Positions 41,101 to 56,100 of a stretch of DNA of 64,000 nt are shown one piece after another. Every line of letters starts with the position of its first letter. Position 1 is the stretch's first letter. A program made the translations under genes and the position numbers. The stretch comes from Scolanthus callimorphus (Eukaryota > Cnidaria > Anthozoa > Actiniaria > Edwardsiidae), in NCBI GenBank assembly GCA_033964015.1, contig CM066925.1:13314204-13378203 (forward strand), read 5' to 3'. The notes below the pieces were generated by a model, which searched no databases, was not told the DNA's origin, and worked only from the letters and a program-made list of their open reading frames with translations.

Positions 41101-44100
41101 GTTTCTGATCACCAACTAACCTTGAGGTCCAAATGCATGTATCCTTGCTCGTGCATGAAGCTCACACCGTCAAGTATTTGTTGAAGGATCTCAACCGCCT
41201 CAGGCTCGGACATGGGTGTGTTGGTAATACGACCCAGCAAGTCACCTCCACGATTACTACAAGCAATAAAAAACCGCATATAACTCATGACCAGCGGGCA
41301 AAACGGAGCCGTATAGAAGTGATTTTAAATATGAAAAACTGTCGATAACTATATAATAAGCATCTTATAGATCTTGTTCTCTCGGGGCCTACGGTTAGTA
41401 ATGGCAATGGACGCCCGGAACGGAGGGCGGTAGAGAGGGGAATCTTCGTTGCACGTTTGATTGGCTATCACGGCAGGAAGAATCTGTAAAACTGTCGTCG
41501 CACTCGTTTCTTTTCTTTAAGCCTACAGTTAGTGGTGTCCATGGAACCGTTATTTTTACTAGTGACGGTCGAAAGGGGGAGAAATCATCGGTGGAACTGT
41601 TGCTGCTTATATAACTTGTAGGGCCCGACATACACATTTTTCGAGATGTGCCATTGGCGCCTAAATAAAAAAATCTAGTCGCCAAATAGTGAAGTTTGGT
41701 CGCCATAATAGAAATCTGGTCGCCATCTTTATCTCCCGAATTACAGCTGTTCTGAGTATTCATAGTTCCGACCTGTCATTCAAAGCCATAGTTACTGTCT
41801 GTTATTATGTCCCAAAAACAAACCAGAGTTTTCCTTTAAAAAAGTCCAAAAATATTCCGATCCCGCTTTGGTTACCAGATATCTTTATCTCGGATCATCG
41901 AAGTTTATACTGTCGTAAATGGCAAAAAAGTGCTGTAAATTGGATTGATTTCGGAAGTCCTGAAATACTGTTTGTGGGACACGATCAGTTCCCGTGGGAG
42001 AATCTTTCCAACTCTGATTGGTATCTCCAGATAGCGTGAAATGGTTTCATTGTTTTATCGGAACTATGAATTCTGAACTCTCGCGTTCAACTTCCAATGG
42101 TGTTCTGGGCTTCCGTCAATCAAACTCTCGGGTCTAATTTGAATCTTAGCCATCCGTAAGTTAGGCCATTTGTTTAGAAAAGGATAGTAAAAGATGCTGT
42201 GTGTTGGGGCATTTCACTGGGATGGTGAATAATTGAATTTTATGTTTTCCAAAGGGTTTCAAAGTTTGATTGACGGAAGCCAGAAAGCGGTTTGACGGTT
42301 GGAAATCGATCAGAATACTCAAAACAGCTGTAATGCTGTTGAGAGCTTATTTTGAGAAGGCCATTATTTAAACGCCTACAGACAGGAAAGGAAAGTCGCA
42401 ATTTGGCGACAAGGTTGTTTTTTGTCGCCAAACACTAAATCTAGTCGCCATTGGCGACAATATGGTCGCAATGTCGGACCCATTTTTTTTTAGCCTTTCC
42501 CTTTCTTCTTGCACATTATACTCACAATTCCATAACGATAATGATTTCCCGCGGTTTGTCAAATGCGTCGCGTATGCGACATAAGTTGGGATGATGCAAA
42601 TTGTTCATGACGTCAATTTCCCGCGTAAAATCTTCCTTCTGGCTGGGTCTCGTTTTCACGCTCTTGGCGACAAAGTGGACCGCTGTACCCATGTGTACAC
42701 ACTTCCGCACGATGCCGAAGCGTCCCCTTGAAAAGAAAGTGGAAGATAAATAGTATTTTCTGGGTGTTTGGGGGTGAGGGCTGATAGATAGTTAACAACT
42801 ATCCCCCGAAGGGGAGGTATATATCCACTGCTAGGCACCTTCCCTGTGGGGATAGTTTTTTTAGTATATATCAAATAAGAAGTAAAAATGCGATGGATTA
42901 CAAAAGTATCACCTGGCGAAACGAGCCGTCATTTTGAGAGTTTTTCTCAGAACAGTAAATATTGTTTGATATCTACTATTTCAGGAACCAATCAGAGCGC
43001 GCGAAAATGACTATTCACTGACTTGGTATATACTACAAAGGATAATTACCTTCCGATTTCCTCCTCCAGTACGTAAGAGTCTTCAATATCCTCTTTTTTC
43101 AGCCTGACAACCTTTTCCTCGTAGAATTCCTCATCTGTTTCGTCCTCGCTTTCTTCTTCCTCTTCCTCATCCACTGAAATAAAAACACATGGACGCAGTG
43201 ATGATTAAACTTTCCAAAAACAAATTCTTGTATGCAAAGGGCTTTTTTGACAAATCAGGGTTCGAAACACTTTAGTATTTCATAGCATAGGAGTGCAAAC
43301 ACATGACACAGAGTAGAGTGGAGACTTTCTTTGGTCAGTTTCAGAATGCACTCCCTTATCATAGAATTCCGTAGAGCAAACTTCAGAAAGGACGCTCATA
43401 CTTAACCTCGTGCAAAAAAACTCCCTAATTCGTACAGTACAACCACCAATGTGATCGCAGCCTTGATAGCATTGTCGACAATAGTTGTCTCAATTTGAAA
43501 ATTTTATAGAGCCCTGTGTTATAGTGTTTATTCCATATTAGCAGCCGAGTTCCTTGAAGAAAGTCTCGAAATAGCAATCTACAACCTAAGCTTTATACTT
43601 GATTTACCTAATCCAATCGAGAATCTCTAAATCAGCCGAAGAAAAGGGATGCTTTCTCCGACTCTTGCTAAGCTGGCAAAATGGCGGGTGACATACTTAC
43701 CATCGACTCTCAGATTCCCCGCGCATGTGGTCCGTCCGGCGTCATTCTGCGCCACACAACAATACTCCCCCGTGTCATCGTCCTCTACGTCCGTTATAAC
43801 AAGCGCATGTTTGCCATCTCCTTCCGAGGTAAAACTAAATCTTCCTCCTTCAACGACATCTACTGCGTTCTTGAACCACTCCAGTTCATAGTCTTCCCCC
43901 CTGACGACTACGCTTAGTGTGACAGTCTCGCCTTCTTTGACTGTTATATCGGTGAATTCGGTTTCGAAAACAGGGGGGTCACCTTCTGGTTCACTGTCTT
44001 CTAACTCCTCCTCCTCCTCTTCCTCTTCCGTGATGTGTTCTTCTTCTTGACTTGCGCCTTCGACTGTTGGACAACAAGAAAATCCAGAAAAGGAAAATAA

Positions 44101-47100
44101 CCATAGATCAAAGCGACGTTTGATTAATATGCGCAGCGCGAGACAATGACTTTAAGGCCGGTTTACACTTGCGATTTTTGTTGCATTTGTTGCGGCGACT
44201 TTTCTGCCGCGAGTTCCAAGCTCTGTTGTGTAAACGAGATGCAAATCCGCATCAAGTTGCAAAGAGATTCGAACATGTTTGAAATCTCCGTGACAAAAAT
44301 CGCGGCAGATCGCGCCGAGTTGCACCTCGTTTACATTAGTTATTTCGAGTTGACGCTTACGTGCGAGAAAAATCGCCGCGACAAACATTTCAGCAAAAAT
44401 TGCCAGTGTAAACGGTCCTTTATACTACGTTACAATGATACAAATCTTCTACTGTCAGATAACTCGCGGCAGTAGTGACTCGTCGGGACTCGATACAATA
44501 CTAACCTTCTACTGTCAAATAACTCGCAGTAGTGACTCGTCCTGACTCGTTACTCGCAACACAACAGTACTCGCCCATCGCGTCATCATCACAAGCGCTA
44601 ATCTTTAAACTGTGCCGGCCGTCACCATGATTGACAAGTGTCAATCTGTCACTCTCTTCCACGTCACCGCCGTTCTTGAACCATTCCACTTTACATCCGG
44701 GATCTCCAGTCACTGTTACCTCGAACGCGATTTGTTCACCTTCATTGACTGTGACGTCATCTAGTTCTTTCGCAAAAGCTGGCTCCTCTGTTGGGTACAA
44801 AAGTTTTAAAGTGAGCAATGAGAAATAAAGTTATCGACGTAATCATGTGATATTCATTCGAGGACACAATCGTACAATTTTCTCACATATGACCGAGATT
44901 ATGTAACTCTGCACAAATTGAACAATGGTAACCTCTAATCGTCTAACAGCGTTAGACGAATAAGTCTGTTTTGCACGGTCACGGCACTGGGACATTTATT
45001 TCACAAAAGTGACTTTTCTGTTACTGTTACGTACGGTTCTAACTCGATCACGGCGCACAGTTTGTAACCCATGCCTTACCCTTTAAAACTCATAACCCAC
45101 AACGGTATCTCGAGTTCTGATTGGCTCGAAATCCGTGGGTATATAAGAGTACATATCACTGATGGCGCCATTCAGCGCTCGTACTGACAAGACAAGGCAA
45201 TAATGAACAAAAACTGTTTGGTTGCGCTGTAGTATAAAACAAATGTCTTCCGATTTTCTGTGGCATCCCATTTATGTATATCACGGAATTATGCCATCAA
45301 CTAGTCATAATGTGTTTCGGAACCACTCGGTTAGACGTCGCGAGTTTACAACATTTGACGAGATGATGACGTAGTTTCGTGGTATATTAGAAGACATACC
45401 ATAGAAGAATTGTTTAATGGGTCGAAGAATGAGAAAACAGGATCTTACTTGGTGCCTCCTTTTCCTTCACTTCTTGCTCTTCGCTTCCCTTTTCTTCAAT
45501 GATAGACGCCTCGGCTTCCCCATTCTGCACGTGCTCTCTTCTCTCGGCGTTCTCCTCTTGCTCATCACCGCTATGCGCGTTCACCGTCTCCAGGCTTGGT
45601 GCGATAGATTTACGTGCTTTAGCAAGGCCAAGCAGGTTACCCATCGACGACAAACGCCTCACTGCCTTCAAGGCGTTGACCGATTTCTGTCGGAATGACA
45701 AAGACAACTTAAAAACATCCAATGTAAAAAATGTCCGAACGCCATATCCTCCCTGCATATACAGCTATTTCAAACAAACGTTGTTGGAAGCCGTACGCGC
45801 CTAGACAGCAAAGTTGTCTGGGTAGGGGGTCTTGAATCGACCCGCTGTTTGAGTACGCGAATTACTAGTTAACTATACTTGACATTATTACTAGCTTTTA
45901 AACAAAGTTCTGTTTTGTAGAAGCCAGAACAGCAGCCAGAACAGCAATGTATCATCAAAATAGCATGTTTTGTTTCTACCCATACTGCTCTTCGGTCTTG
46001 GTCAGTAGCCTTTTTAAAGCGTTCACAAGGCCGACAACCTTTATTGAAATAGCTGTATCTCTTTCCGTTCTCTTTTTGCCACGGACGTGGTGGCAAGGTG
46101 CCCGGTTGAAGAAACTCAAATCCTCATTGAAGAATCGAAGGAAACCGAGGAGAAGAATTCGTCGAATCGAAGGCGAAAATATCGGCGAAATGTAGAACAA
46201 AGGCCGGCTTCCTCTAAGTATTTTACGTGTTTCAACATTGTCTTTTCCATCAGGCATGCAGGGTATTTAGCATGCAGTACTGACCTCCTCATTACAATCT
46301 TCACCTTCACCGTCGTCTAATGTAAGCTCGGATTCATTAGCAGGGTTAGTGTATTGTTTCTATAATCATAAGTAGTGGTTGTTAGGGTTAGGTAAAATTA
46401 CTTTCTCTTTCCTACAATTATTATCATCTTTTCGAGTGACCAAACAGAATCTATCAGTCTATTAGTAGGTTGACGAACGAGGTGTCAAGAAAACAGATAG
46501 TCTTGCCATATTACCTGCCATCTTCGCTTCGCCAAGAACTGCTTCAGTTTGCTGGTATTGATTTTGACAGCACTTGTAGAAGCACTCTTCTGTAATATTC
46601 AAGGACAAATATGTCAATGCTTACTTCACCTAATATAGGACACAAATATATATTACTTCTGTTACTACTTATTAAAAATATAGATGGTTGGACAGTGCGT
46701 GCGATGCGATTGTTATGAGTTCCTCAGAATAAGCGAACCGCCCATAACGTAATTTGTTTACTGTTCTGTTTATAGGCTCGTGGATAATGACAAGATGAAT
46801 AGGTGTAAAACAAGTAAACGAATGCGCAAACAGACAAACAAATAAGCCAACGCGCGACGACTAAGTACACACACACGAACCGATGGACAAAGACAAAAAT
46901 GAAATATTCTTGGTTTGCACTCATTCCCATGGGAATAAAATCACAAAAGCGCGGCGGCCATGTTGGTGTACAGAACAAAGAGCAACAAATGAACTGTCTT
47001 TTGTTCCTGTGCACCAACATGGCTGTCAATGACGTCATGTGCAAACCAGCAATACCTTCATCCACTCATGCTTGAGACAATCTTCCACAGTGTTCCTCTT

Positions 47101-50100
47101 CCTGTGTGAACGTAAATATGAAAAAATGGTTAGTTGAAATGAAATCAATAGTCCAGTTTCAAATTCTCTAATCTACCGCTGAATAGGCATCAAAGGCACA
47201 TAAATACAGTGGGAGCCTCGATTTGAACCCGAAAGTTGCGAATACCAACGAGTCCAAAACGTTTTGTCTATTGTCTTAATTCAAGCGTCACCAGTTTCTC
47301 GTGGGTATTCACAACTTTTTCTACTTTAAACTGAGGCTCCCACTGTATTTATGCGCCGTCGATGCCTATTCAGCGGTAGAATAGAGAATTCGAAACTGGA
47401 CTATTATCAGCAGCGCCAACATCTTCCACCTCTTTCTCGTTTTGCCCTTTCTCTCTTGGTTCTCCCTATTCTTCCCCTTCCACCTCTTTCTCGTTTTGTC
47501 CTTTCTCTCTTGTTCCCTATTCATCTCCTCCACCTATTCCTCCTCCTCGTTTTGCAGTTCCTTCAACTTCTCTTCCTTCTTCGCCACTTTGTCACCTCCT
47601 TTCGCTCATTTTCTCTCCGCCACCTTTTCCACTTTCCCCACCTCAACTTCCTCTTTGTCCTCTTCCGCATTTCTCAGCCCCACCCTTCGCCCTATCCTCT
47701 TCCTCCTCATCCTTTCCAAATTCCCCTCCTCCTCCTTCTACTCCTCGTTTTCCTCTTGCGTCTATCACCACCTCCTGATCATCATGATCAACTGCAACAT
47801 CTATGTGATCCCCGTCTTACTATCTCAGTCAGTGTGTATATTTAAAGGAGCACTCGTACGCTTGCCTGACAAGCAAATAATTCAAATCGCAATCCAATTC
47901 CATCCTCTTGATAATAGATAAAACCACTATAGATTTGTATTGAGTTAACAGTTAAAAGGTCATTTAACAAACTTGCACTGTTATTTTGGTTATTCCCGGT
48001 AAACTAAAATGTATTTTTGGTGATTAGAATTAGACTTATTTTTTGACAGGTTGTCCAAAAATTATGCGTGCGAGTGCCCCTTTAACATAATACTCACTTA
48101 GGGTTCTTGACTAGTAGAGCCGATATGAAGTCCTTGGCCTCTTCAGTGATGACATCAAACGACTCATCATCAAAGTCCCATTCCACTGCCGTCACATTGG
48201 AGAGAGTCTCGTTATTATCGTCCCCCATGAATGGAGACAAACCACTTAAACTTGGAAAACAAATACAAAGGACAATAATTAGCAAAATCCTCAGCCTTGT
48301 CCCTGGCGGTCTCCCCGAAGATTCTCTGTCTCTAAAAATACGAGAACGCACAACATATGAAAAAGAGGAAACTATAGGGAAAATAAAGGTCAACCATTGT
48401 CCTGCCGACGGTCCTGCCCCGAACGGTTGAGCTCGACCCAGCCCTCGCGCTGACTCACGGTTCGTCACAGGAAGCCCGCTCAGGACGCCTGGGACTACAA
48501 TTGTAGGCTGCAAAAACGTATGGCGCATACAATCTACTCACCAGGAAAACATCAGCTTCTCATCCTTCATTCATTCAAAACACAGCAATAGTAACACAGC
48601 AATGCGACGCTTTCCTGGAACCTAAAGTCGCCTTGAATCATTTTAAGTTGCCTTTCTTCGCAGACAAGGACGGAAGATATTTCCCAAAATCGCAACAAAT
48701 CGCCTTAACTTGCGTTAAATCGCGGAGACTTCGGGCCCCGGGAAGGTAGGACTTTGCGCGAAAGTTGAATAATTTCGTATGTCATATTTCGCGCCCTTTA
48801 GCCTACGTAGCCGGCTCTGTTTGTTTTCGAGAGGAGTCGTTTTCCGAGACAGATTACAGGCGCGCACGAAATCAAGGCGCATCCGGACTGCGCTTCGCGC
48901 GGAAGACCGTTCCTCGAAAACACCCGAGAGGCAGCTACGCTGGCTAGCGCCCTTTAGCTGTGTACTTACAGGATATAAGCGATGACGCCGACACTCCTAA
49001 GACAAAAAGAACAACAAGCCGTGAGCAGGTGATTTATCATAAAAAGTAACCATTTCACATTGAAACTCACCACATGTCCGTCGCCTTGGAAATCGGCTCA
49101 TAATTGGCGGCCTCGGGCGCTTGAGAAATAAACAAAAATTGATACATTCAGTTACCGAATTCTTCGTCTATAGCCTTGGCTATGTAGTTGCCACACCGCA
49201 ATGTACCAAATTTATGAAATTTAAGAACGTTTTAGACACAATAGCTGGCAATGTACACCAACAAAGGTTGGGCCTGTAAATACAGTGCTTTCTCTCCTGT
49301 TTGATTAATCAGCGACCATCAGCGCCACTAAAAGCATGGAGATACTTGCATGGAGATACTTCCTTCCATGGAGATACTTCCAACAGAGGAATACATTCAG
49401 CGAGGAGAGCAGTTAAGAAACTAGATGGATCTGTAGACATTCCTTACCCATGAACTCCGGAGTGCCCTTCAAAGCCTTTACTTTCTGACCGTCCTCGTAT
49501 TCTTGTGCGAGTCCAAAGTCGATCAGCTTGATGTCCCAGTTGTCCTTGCTCACGCAGACTATGTTTTCCGGCTGTCGAAAAAAAATGAATTGTAACGAAA
49601 TGAAGTTACTTAAACAATGAAAGCTGAATCTGTCTGTCTGTCTATCTGTCTTTCCTGCATCTGTCTGTAAGTTATGTTTGTCTGTCTCTCTACCTTGCAA
49701 GGTTTTGTCTGTCTCTGGTCTGTCTGTAAGTTCTATCTGTCTGTCGTTTCTATCGGTAAGAAGTTCTGTCTGTCTGTCACTCTAGTCTGTCTGTAAGTTC
49801 TGTCTGCCTAGATTGGTCTCTCCAGTGTGTCTGTAAGTTCTATATGTCTGTCTAGTCTGTCGGTATGTTCTATCGGTCTAGATTTGTCTCTCTAGTGTGT
49901 CTGTAAGTTCTGTCTGTTTGTCTGTCTCTCTAGTCTGTCTGTAAGTTCTGTCTGTCTACAAGCCATCGCTATTTGCGGCCGTACAATGGTACGCTTAACA
50001 AACCTTCAGATCCAGATGTATGATGTGTTTCTTGTGCATGTGGTCTAGTCCTTGTAACAACTGGTGCATGTAGTACGCAGCTTCCTTCTCTGTCAAACAA

Positions 50101-53100
50101 TCTTCATCAGCCACTCGCTCGAAGAGTTCACCTCCAGAGATACTGAGAATGAATGAATAAACAAACACGATATTACATCATTGCCATTAAGGTTCGTATC
50201 ATCTCCAAATCGTCATCGTTATACAATGTATTACAATTACCATACAACCTTATTCAACTAGGTAACTTTCAAGATAGAACAACAAACGTTTTCGTTCGCC
50301 AATATTCTCTCAGTAACTCTTCGACATTCCTACTTACAATTCCATTATCATGATAATGTTTTTCCCGGCGTCGTAGGCGTCTAGCAGTCCCGCAAGCCTC
50401 TTGTGATGTAACTTGGACATCAGGTCGATCTCCCGTAGCACATCGTCACGTGACGAACCGCTCAAGACCCCGGACGTTTTGATGTACTTGGCGGCATAGA
50501 CTGTGCCCGAGGCTTTGTCTGTTACTCGCCTAACCACACCGAATCTGCCTCTATAACACGGACAGGGAAGAACGTAGAGAGAAGTTTTGCAAATATGCGA
50601 CAAAACAATTGCCAATGTTACCAGATATTTTTTTAATCTCTGGCGACTACCTTTATAGCTCCAGTCACCATTTGGCGTTTAATTTGGTTTCAAATACAAC
50701 ATGGGCCAAAATTGCGACAAAAACAATTGCCAATGTGACCAGATATTATTATTTTTATCTCTGGCGACTACCATTATGGCTATGGTTTCAGATACAACAT
50801 GGGCCCAAATAGCGACAAAAACAATTGCCAATGTGACGAGATATTATTTCTATCTCTGGCAACTACCTTTATAGCTCCAATTTGGTTTCAATTTGGTTTC
50901 AAATACAACAGGGGCCAAAATTGCGACGAAAACAATTCCTAATGTGACCAGATATTTATTATCTCTGGAGATTACCTTTCCATCTCCAATCGCCATTTGG
51001 CGACATAATTTGATAGAACAACCTCTCCATAACAACTGACCCTGGCGACAAAATGTTTTCAACGTGTCCACCATCTTATTTTATCAACTGGCGACGTAGA
51101 ATAGTCTCTACACAGGAAAGTGCTCAGCATAGGATTCACCAAACTTTACTCACTTTCCCAGATCCTCGTGTACATCATAGTCCGCCTCCAGCGGTGACTT
51201 CTTGAGCTCGATAGGTGGCCTTGGCTCTAGTTCTAGATTTTCTTCTTCTGCTAGAACAAGCATGCATTAGACTCTTCAAAACTATAGTAACTATCTTTAA
51301 TGCTGGTAATTATTTTCAGAAATAGTTTAGAAAAGCTATGATGGACGTAATCAAGTGAATAATTTCAACGCAAACATTAAGATAGTGGACGCAGTACCCT
51401 TTCTTTATCATGCATTTAGTAATATCCTTAAGGGGGCTCTACCCTATTATTTCACTCGAACAACTTTGAGCAAAAAATGGCTATCACATTCTAGTGCAGT
51501 ATCACGGAAACGCAAGTCGAATGACTTCGAGTTGCACGAAATCACAAAGTGCTCCTGCAGAAACGTAGGGTTTTCTCATTCTTTAATCACACTTGACTCC
51601 GTTTCTAGCCCGATCACAAAAGACTGCATTCAAACATTACACTAAACTTTTTTTCAGTCCAGATAATGTAAGTATGTCGCATTTCGGATTTGCTTTCTTC
51701 ATGTTCGGCTCAAACATTGTACAAAATTATAGGTTTGAGCCACCTTAATTTCATTGTTATTCGTTTTATTCTTTAACTATACAGCATATTGGCCTAACCT
51801 ACATTCAGTGACAACCTTTTGGAAATAGAAGTATTAGCTACAAGGAACATAGAAACATAGCAGTATTTTTTTTTCAAAATTTTAAGACGTAACTACACGG
51901 TGATCAAATAAAAGATATACATCCAACGCGTGTCGATCATGCGAAAAATGTTAAAACTATGTGAAATATTTTATAAACAACATGGATCATAGACTCTTGG
52001 CGCTCACCTTCTTCTTTCATCGTGCTAGTATGACCGTTCACAAGTGACGTCGGAGTTTTCTCGGGATCCTTTAACAAAAACAGAAAAACAAACGCGTATT
52101 AATCCTTCTCAGTTGATATATATAACCCTGCCGTTACAATATCAGAACTTATTTTTAGCATAAAACGACGCAGATTAGTTTCGGACCAAAAAGTAAAGAA
52201 CTGTTACTTGGATGAGATTTCTGTTGCTTTGAGGGAGTAAATACGTTGATACTAAGAAGGTTTGTAAAGGTTTGCAACAGTTGTAACAGTTTATAGAAGT
52301 GAACTGTTGATGTTTTTTCGAAACCCCTGGAGTTAGAAATGTGAGTCATGTTATTAATAAGTTGTATTATATCTTCAAAGGCCTCGAGTTCCTTGTTAAT
52401 TACTGATATTAAAGAATTAACTAGTTTAAAAGTCGTACAAACTCGAGAATAGCAAACACCTACCTGAAACCATCCAGTAGAGAAATGCTTAAATATTTTC
52501 TTCATGTTTTGGTAGCGAAATTTACCAAATACCGTTGCTTAAATAGCGTTGCATTCTTTTAACGCTGATTCTTATTGCTTTCTCCTTCCTTTCTGTTCGA
52601 TCCAGCTCCATAACAGTTTCACAACTCTCTTATTTCTTCGTATAAGTCAAAATTGAGGTTTCCTAGTTCATGTAATCGCCGTTTGGTCGAGATTCGATAG
52701 CTTAATCGACTTGATCACGGCCTAGTATGTATGGCGAACAAATGAGCACTGGACACAATATCCTTTGTTCGTCAATTCATGGATCACTTAATTTTGTGTT
52801 GTGCTCTTTTGCTGTGCCCTTTTGTTCCGAACAAAAACAACCAGAGTCTAAATACAACTCAGAATTAAATTAGTAGACAATTCATGATGACACGCAAATC
52901 AAATTGCGTAATGCGCCAGGGAAGCATGGAGCGTTTTTTTTTTTTTGCAATACCTCATGAGAACTTTTATCGAGCTCAGTGGTTTTTCAGAAAACGGCGA
53001 AAATTTCAGTCATATTTCATATTTGAGCGCAGTCGTGTAATTGGGTCCAGCTTTGGTTTCTTTTGACTTGATGTCATGAGGGAATATAAACTTATGAGAG

Positions 53101-56100
53101 GAACTTTCATATGACTCAGTTTTATTGTACAATATTTTTTTCATTGTTTTTGTTCTAATGTGCGTGTGTACTTTTGTAATAAAGTTTTGCGTTAAAGGGA
53201 GCCGCATGCTCCAGGAGCGATCTCTGCATTATCAGCAAAACTAATAAGACCATCCTATCTGTCAGATAAGTATTTAAGAATACGTAAAGCTAAAAAGCAT
53301 GGTCGGATGGATTGAGAAGTAGCGAGATTATATACGATTTGTTTTCGAGGTTTTTAGCCTTCGCTGGCCATCGTTACGGGACGATACTTCTTTGATTTGA
53401 GAGATGCGCAGAACAGCTGCGCAGTTGGGCGACAGGCTCCCTTTAAGTATAGTTTATTCGTTGATCACTATCTCATCACTGAGAATCGAAAGCCTCGATA
53501 AAGCCCCATTCACACAGGGATGAAAATGTCCCCCTCCACGGCCCTCCCGCTTCTACCCATGTACTGAAGTCTTAACCATTATAAATATAAGATTTCCCGC
53601 ATACCTTTACACCTGGGTTGTGTTTTTCTCTATCAGTCGTGATACAGTCCCCTGTATTGTTTAGGGCAAGGTCGCTGCCGTTGTTGCTGATTCTGTCGTC
53701 ACTGCTGCCACTGATAGTGTTGTTGTTGTTGTTGGTGGTGCTGTTGTTGCCGTCGACCTTGTCGTCGTTATAGATGTTGCTGCAGTTAGTAATGACGATC
53801 TTGACGTTGTTATCGCAGATATTATCGCATCTGGCGCCGCATTCCTTGTTGCTATCTTTGTTGCTATCAGATACTTGTTCCTCGCCAATTCTCTCTCTGT
53901 TGTCAGATTCGTCACAAACTGGTAAATCTTTGACAAGTTCAGTGCTGTTCTCTGAGATAGGCTCAACTTTCGATTGATTCTCCAAAAGAACCTCAATTTC
54001 CTGCGCTAGCTCGCAGGTCTTGACTTCGAGTTGTTTGACTTTCTCCAGAACAGCATCTCGTTCAACAATGTGCTCCTCGCATTCTAGTTGCAGTTTGATG
54101 TGTTTTTGCTAAAACAAATAAATGAGGTTGCAAGTATGATCTCTGTTAACGCGAGCCAAAACGGGCAATAAAATCGCTCAACTTGTCTCGCAATATTGTT
54201 GCAAAACAAGCTGAAGAGCGATGCTGCGCGTTTTACCACCTGACCTAACAACTTGTCTCGCAACAATTCGGCATGTTGCAAGTTTGGAAAATACCGACGC
54301 CTGATTGATCAATGCCACAGGCTGTGACGTAATCCGATATAAACAGACTTGTCAGATCGTATAAAGGGGAGGTAAAACGAGCAACAAAATCGCTCGCAGC
54401 TTGTCTCGCAACATTGTTGCAAAACGAGTTGAAGAGTGATGCTGCGCGTTTCACCGCCTGACCAAACAACTTGTCTTGCAACAAATCACAAATATGCTGC
54501 GAGCCAAATTTCCTTCGCGGTGGTAAAACGAGCAACAAAGGGAAGTTTTGTTGCAAAAAGTAGGACGGACTTCTGCTTTCTGCAACACTATTTTTCAATG
54601 ACTTGTAACATGCCGTTTTGATGCAAGACAAGTTGTTTGGTCATCCTGTTGTTGCTGACAACGAGCGTTTTACCACCGCGAAGGAAATTCGGCTCGCAGC
54701 ATATTTGTGATTTGTTGCAAGACAAGTTGCTTGGTCAGCATCACTCTTCAACTCGTTTTGCAACAATGTTGCGTGGTAAAACGCGCTGAAGATGTGTTCG
54801 CCGTGTCCTCCGAAAGCCAAATGCTTTCAACTCTTTGTACAAGACAAAGAGGGCATGTGGCTCATGTGTTTGGGGACTCGTCGAGAATCGTCAATATGAA
54901 ACGAGACGGACAAATACAAGGAAGATCCCCACTATATGCCGGCCACCAATACTGTTGTCCCGTGTGCCTAATGACCACCACTCACTTGTAAACTCTTCAG
55001 GTCGTTTCGTGAAAACTCTAGTCGTACAGTCAAATCCTCGTTATCAATCAGCAACCTCTCCTTCTCGCCCTCCAAGCGTTCTATCCTGCTATTCAGCTCC
55101 GCGGTCTCTTTTTCCAGCTGAAACGCGATCACCACCGTCGCCTTATTTCGCTCTTCGACGGCCTCGTCCTTTTCTTGTACCGCCTCGCGATAGAGTGCCT
55201 CAAGCTCGCTGCAACGAGCCCTTAATTCTTCGACTTCAGTCAAACCTTGGGGACAATAAATGATTTTCTTTTAATCGTTTGCAACGCTATTACCACGGCG
55301 AGCATAACCATAACCGAAACCTTGATCTGGTTAGTGCGTAGTTTCCAAGCATGCTCGATAGTACATCCGCTTTATTCTTTTATATGCCTAAAAAATGTCT
55401 ACTGCGCACGAAGTCATTTTCAAGTAAAAACATATCGCCAACAACTTTTTGGGCGTTTCGGATCCCAGGAGAATTCATTAGAAGTAGAAGGTAAGACACA
55501 CAGGTATTGTTCCTTTTTTTTCTCATCCGAATGACTAAAGGCTTGTTCTCACTGGAACGCAACGGCGCAAGGCAAGTGTGAATTATAGCGACGCAAATTC
55601 AAGCCTAAAATCATTCTCGTACCCAGAGCTCCCCGGCTCGTCGACTCGCGGTTGAGGCTCTGGTGACAGCCACCGACGCATGCTCAAAAGGAAATTGTGG
55701 TTTTATGCCTCACAATAACTTTTATAGCATTCAAGTCGAGATTAAGCTACTTTTATTTACGCGTGCGCGCCATTTCAGCCAATCACCGAAAACCCTCAAA
55801 TGGATGTCACCAGAGCCTCCCCTGCGAGGCGACGAGCCGGGGAGCTCTGGGTTCGAGAATGGCCTAAAATCAATAATGATTAGTTGCTTGCGCATGCGTT
55901 CATTTGATTCACACTAGACGCAAGCACATCTCTTGCGTTCCAGTGTTCAATGATCATTAGGGGGATTTAGAAATTTCCCAGTGTTTTTTGTATGTTTTGG
56001 CAACCAATGGAATAAAAAGAATCGTTACTGTATATGCTTGAATATCAAGTGCCAATGAAGAAGGACCGAAATAAAGTTGGCACATTTTGTGTTTCTGTTT

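Noticed and set aside
47351..47921. Long plus-strand frames rich in Leu, Pro, Ser and Phe
   Set aside because: They result from the pyrimidine-rich tract, which contains few stop codons; no start context, splice sites or domain.
53572..53985. Separate Asn-rich protein gene
   Set aside because: The frame continues upstream without a stop into coiled coil and downstream through a good donor into the kinase, so it is an exon of the giant gene.
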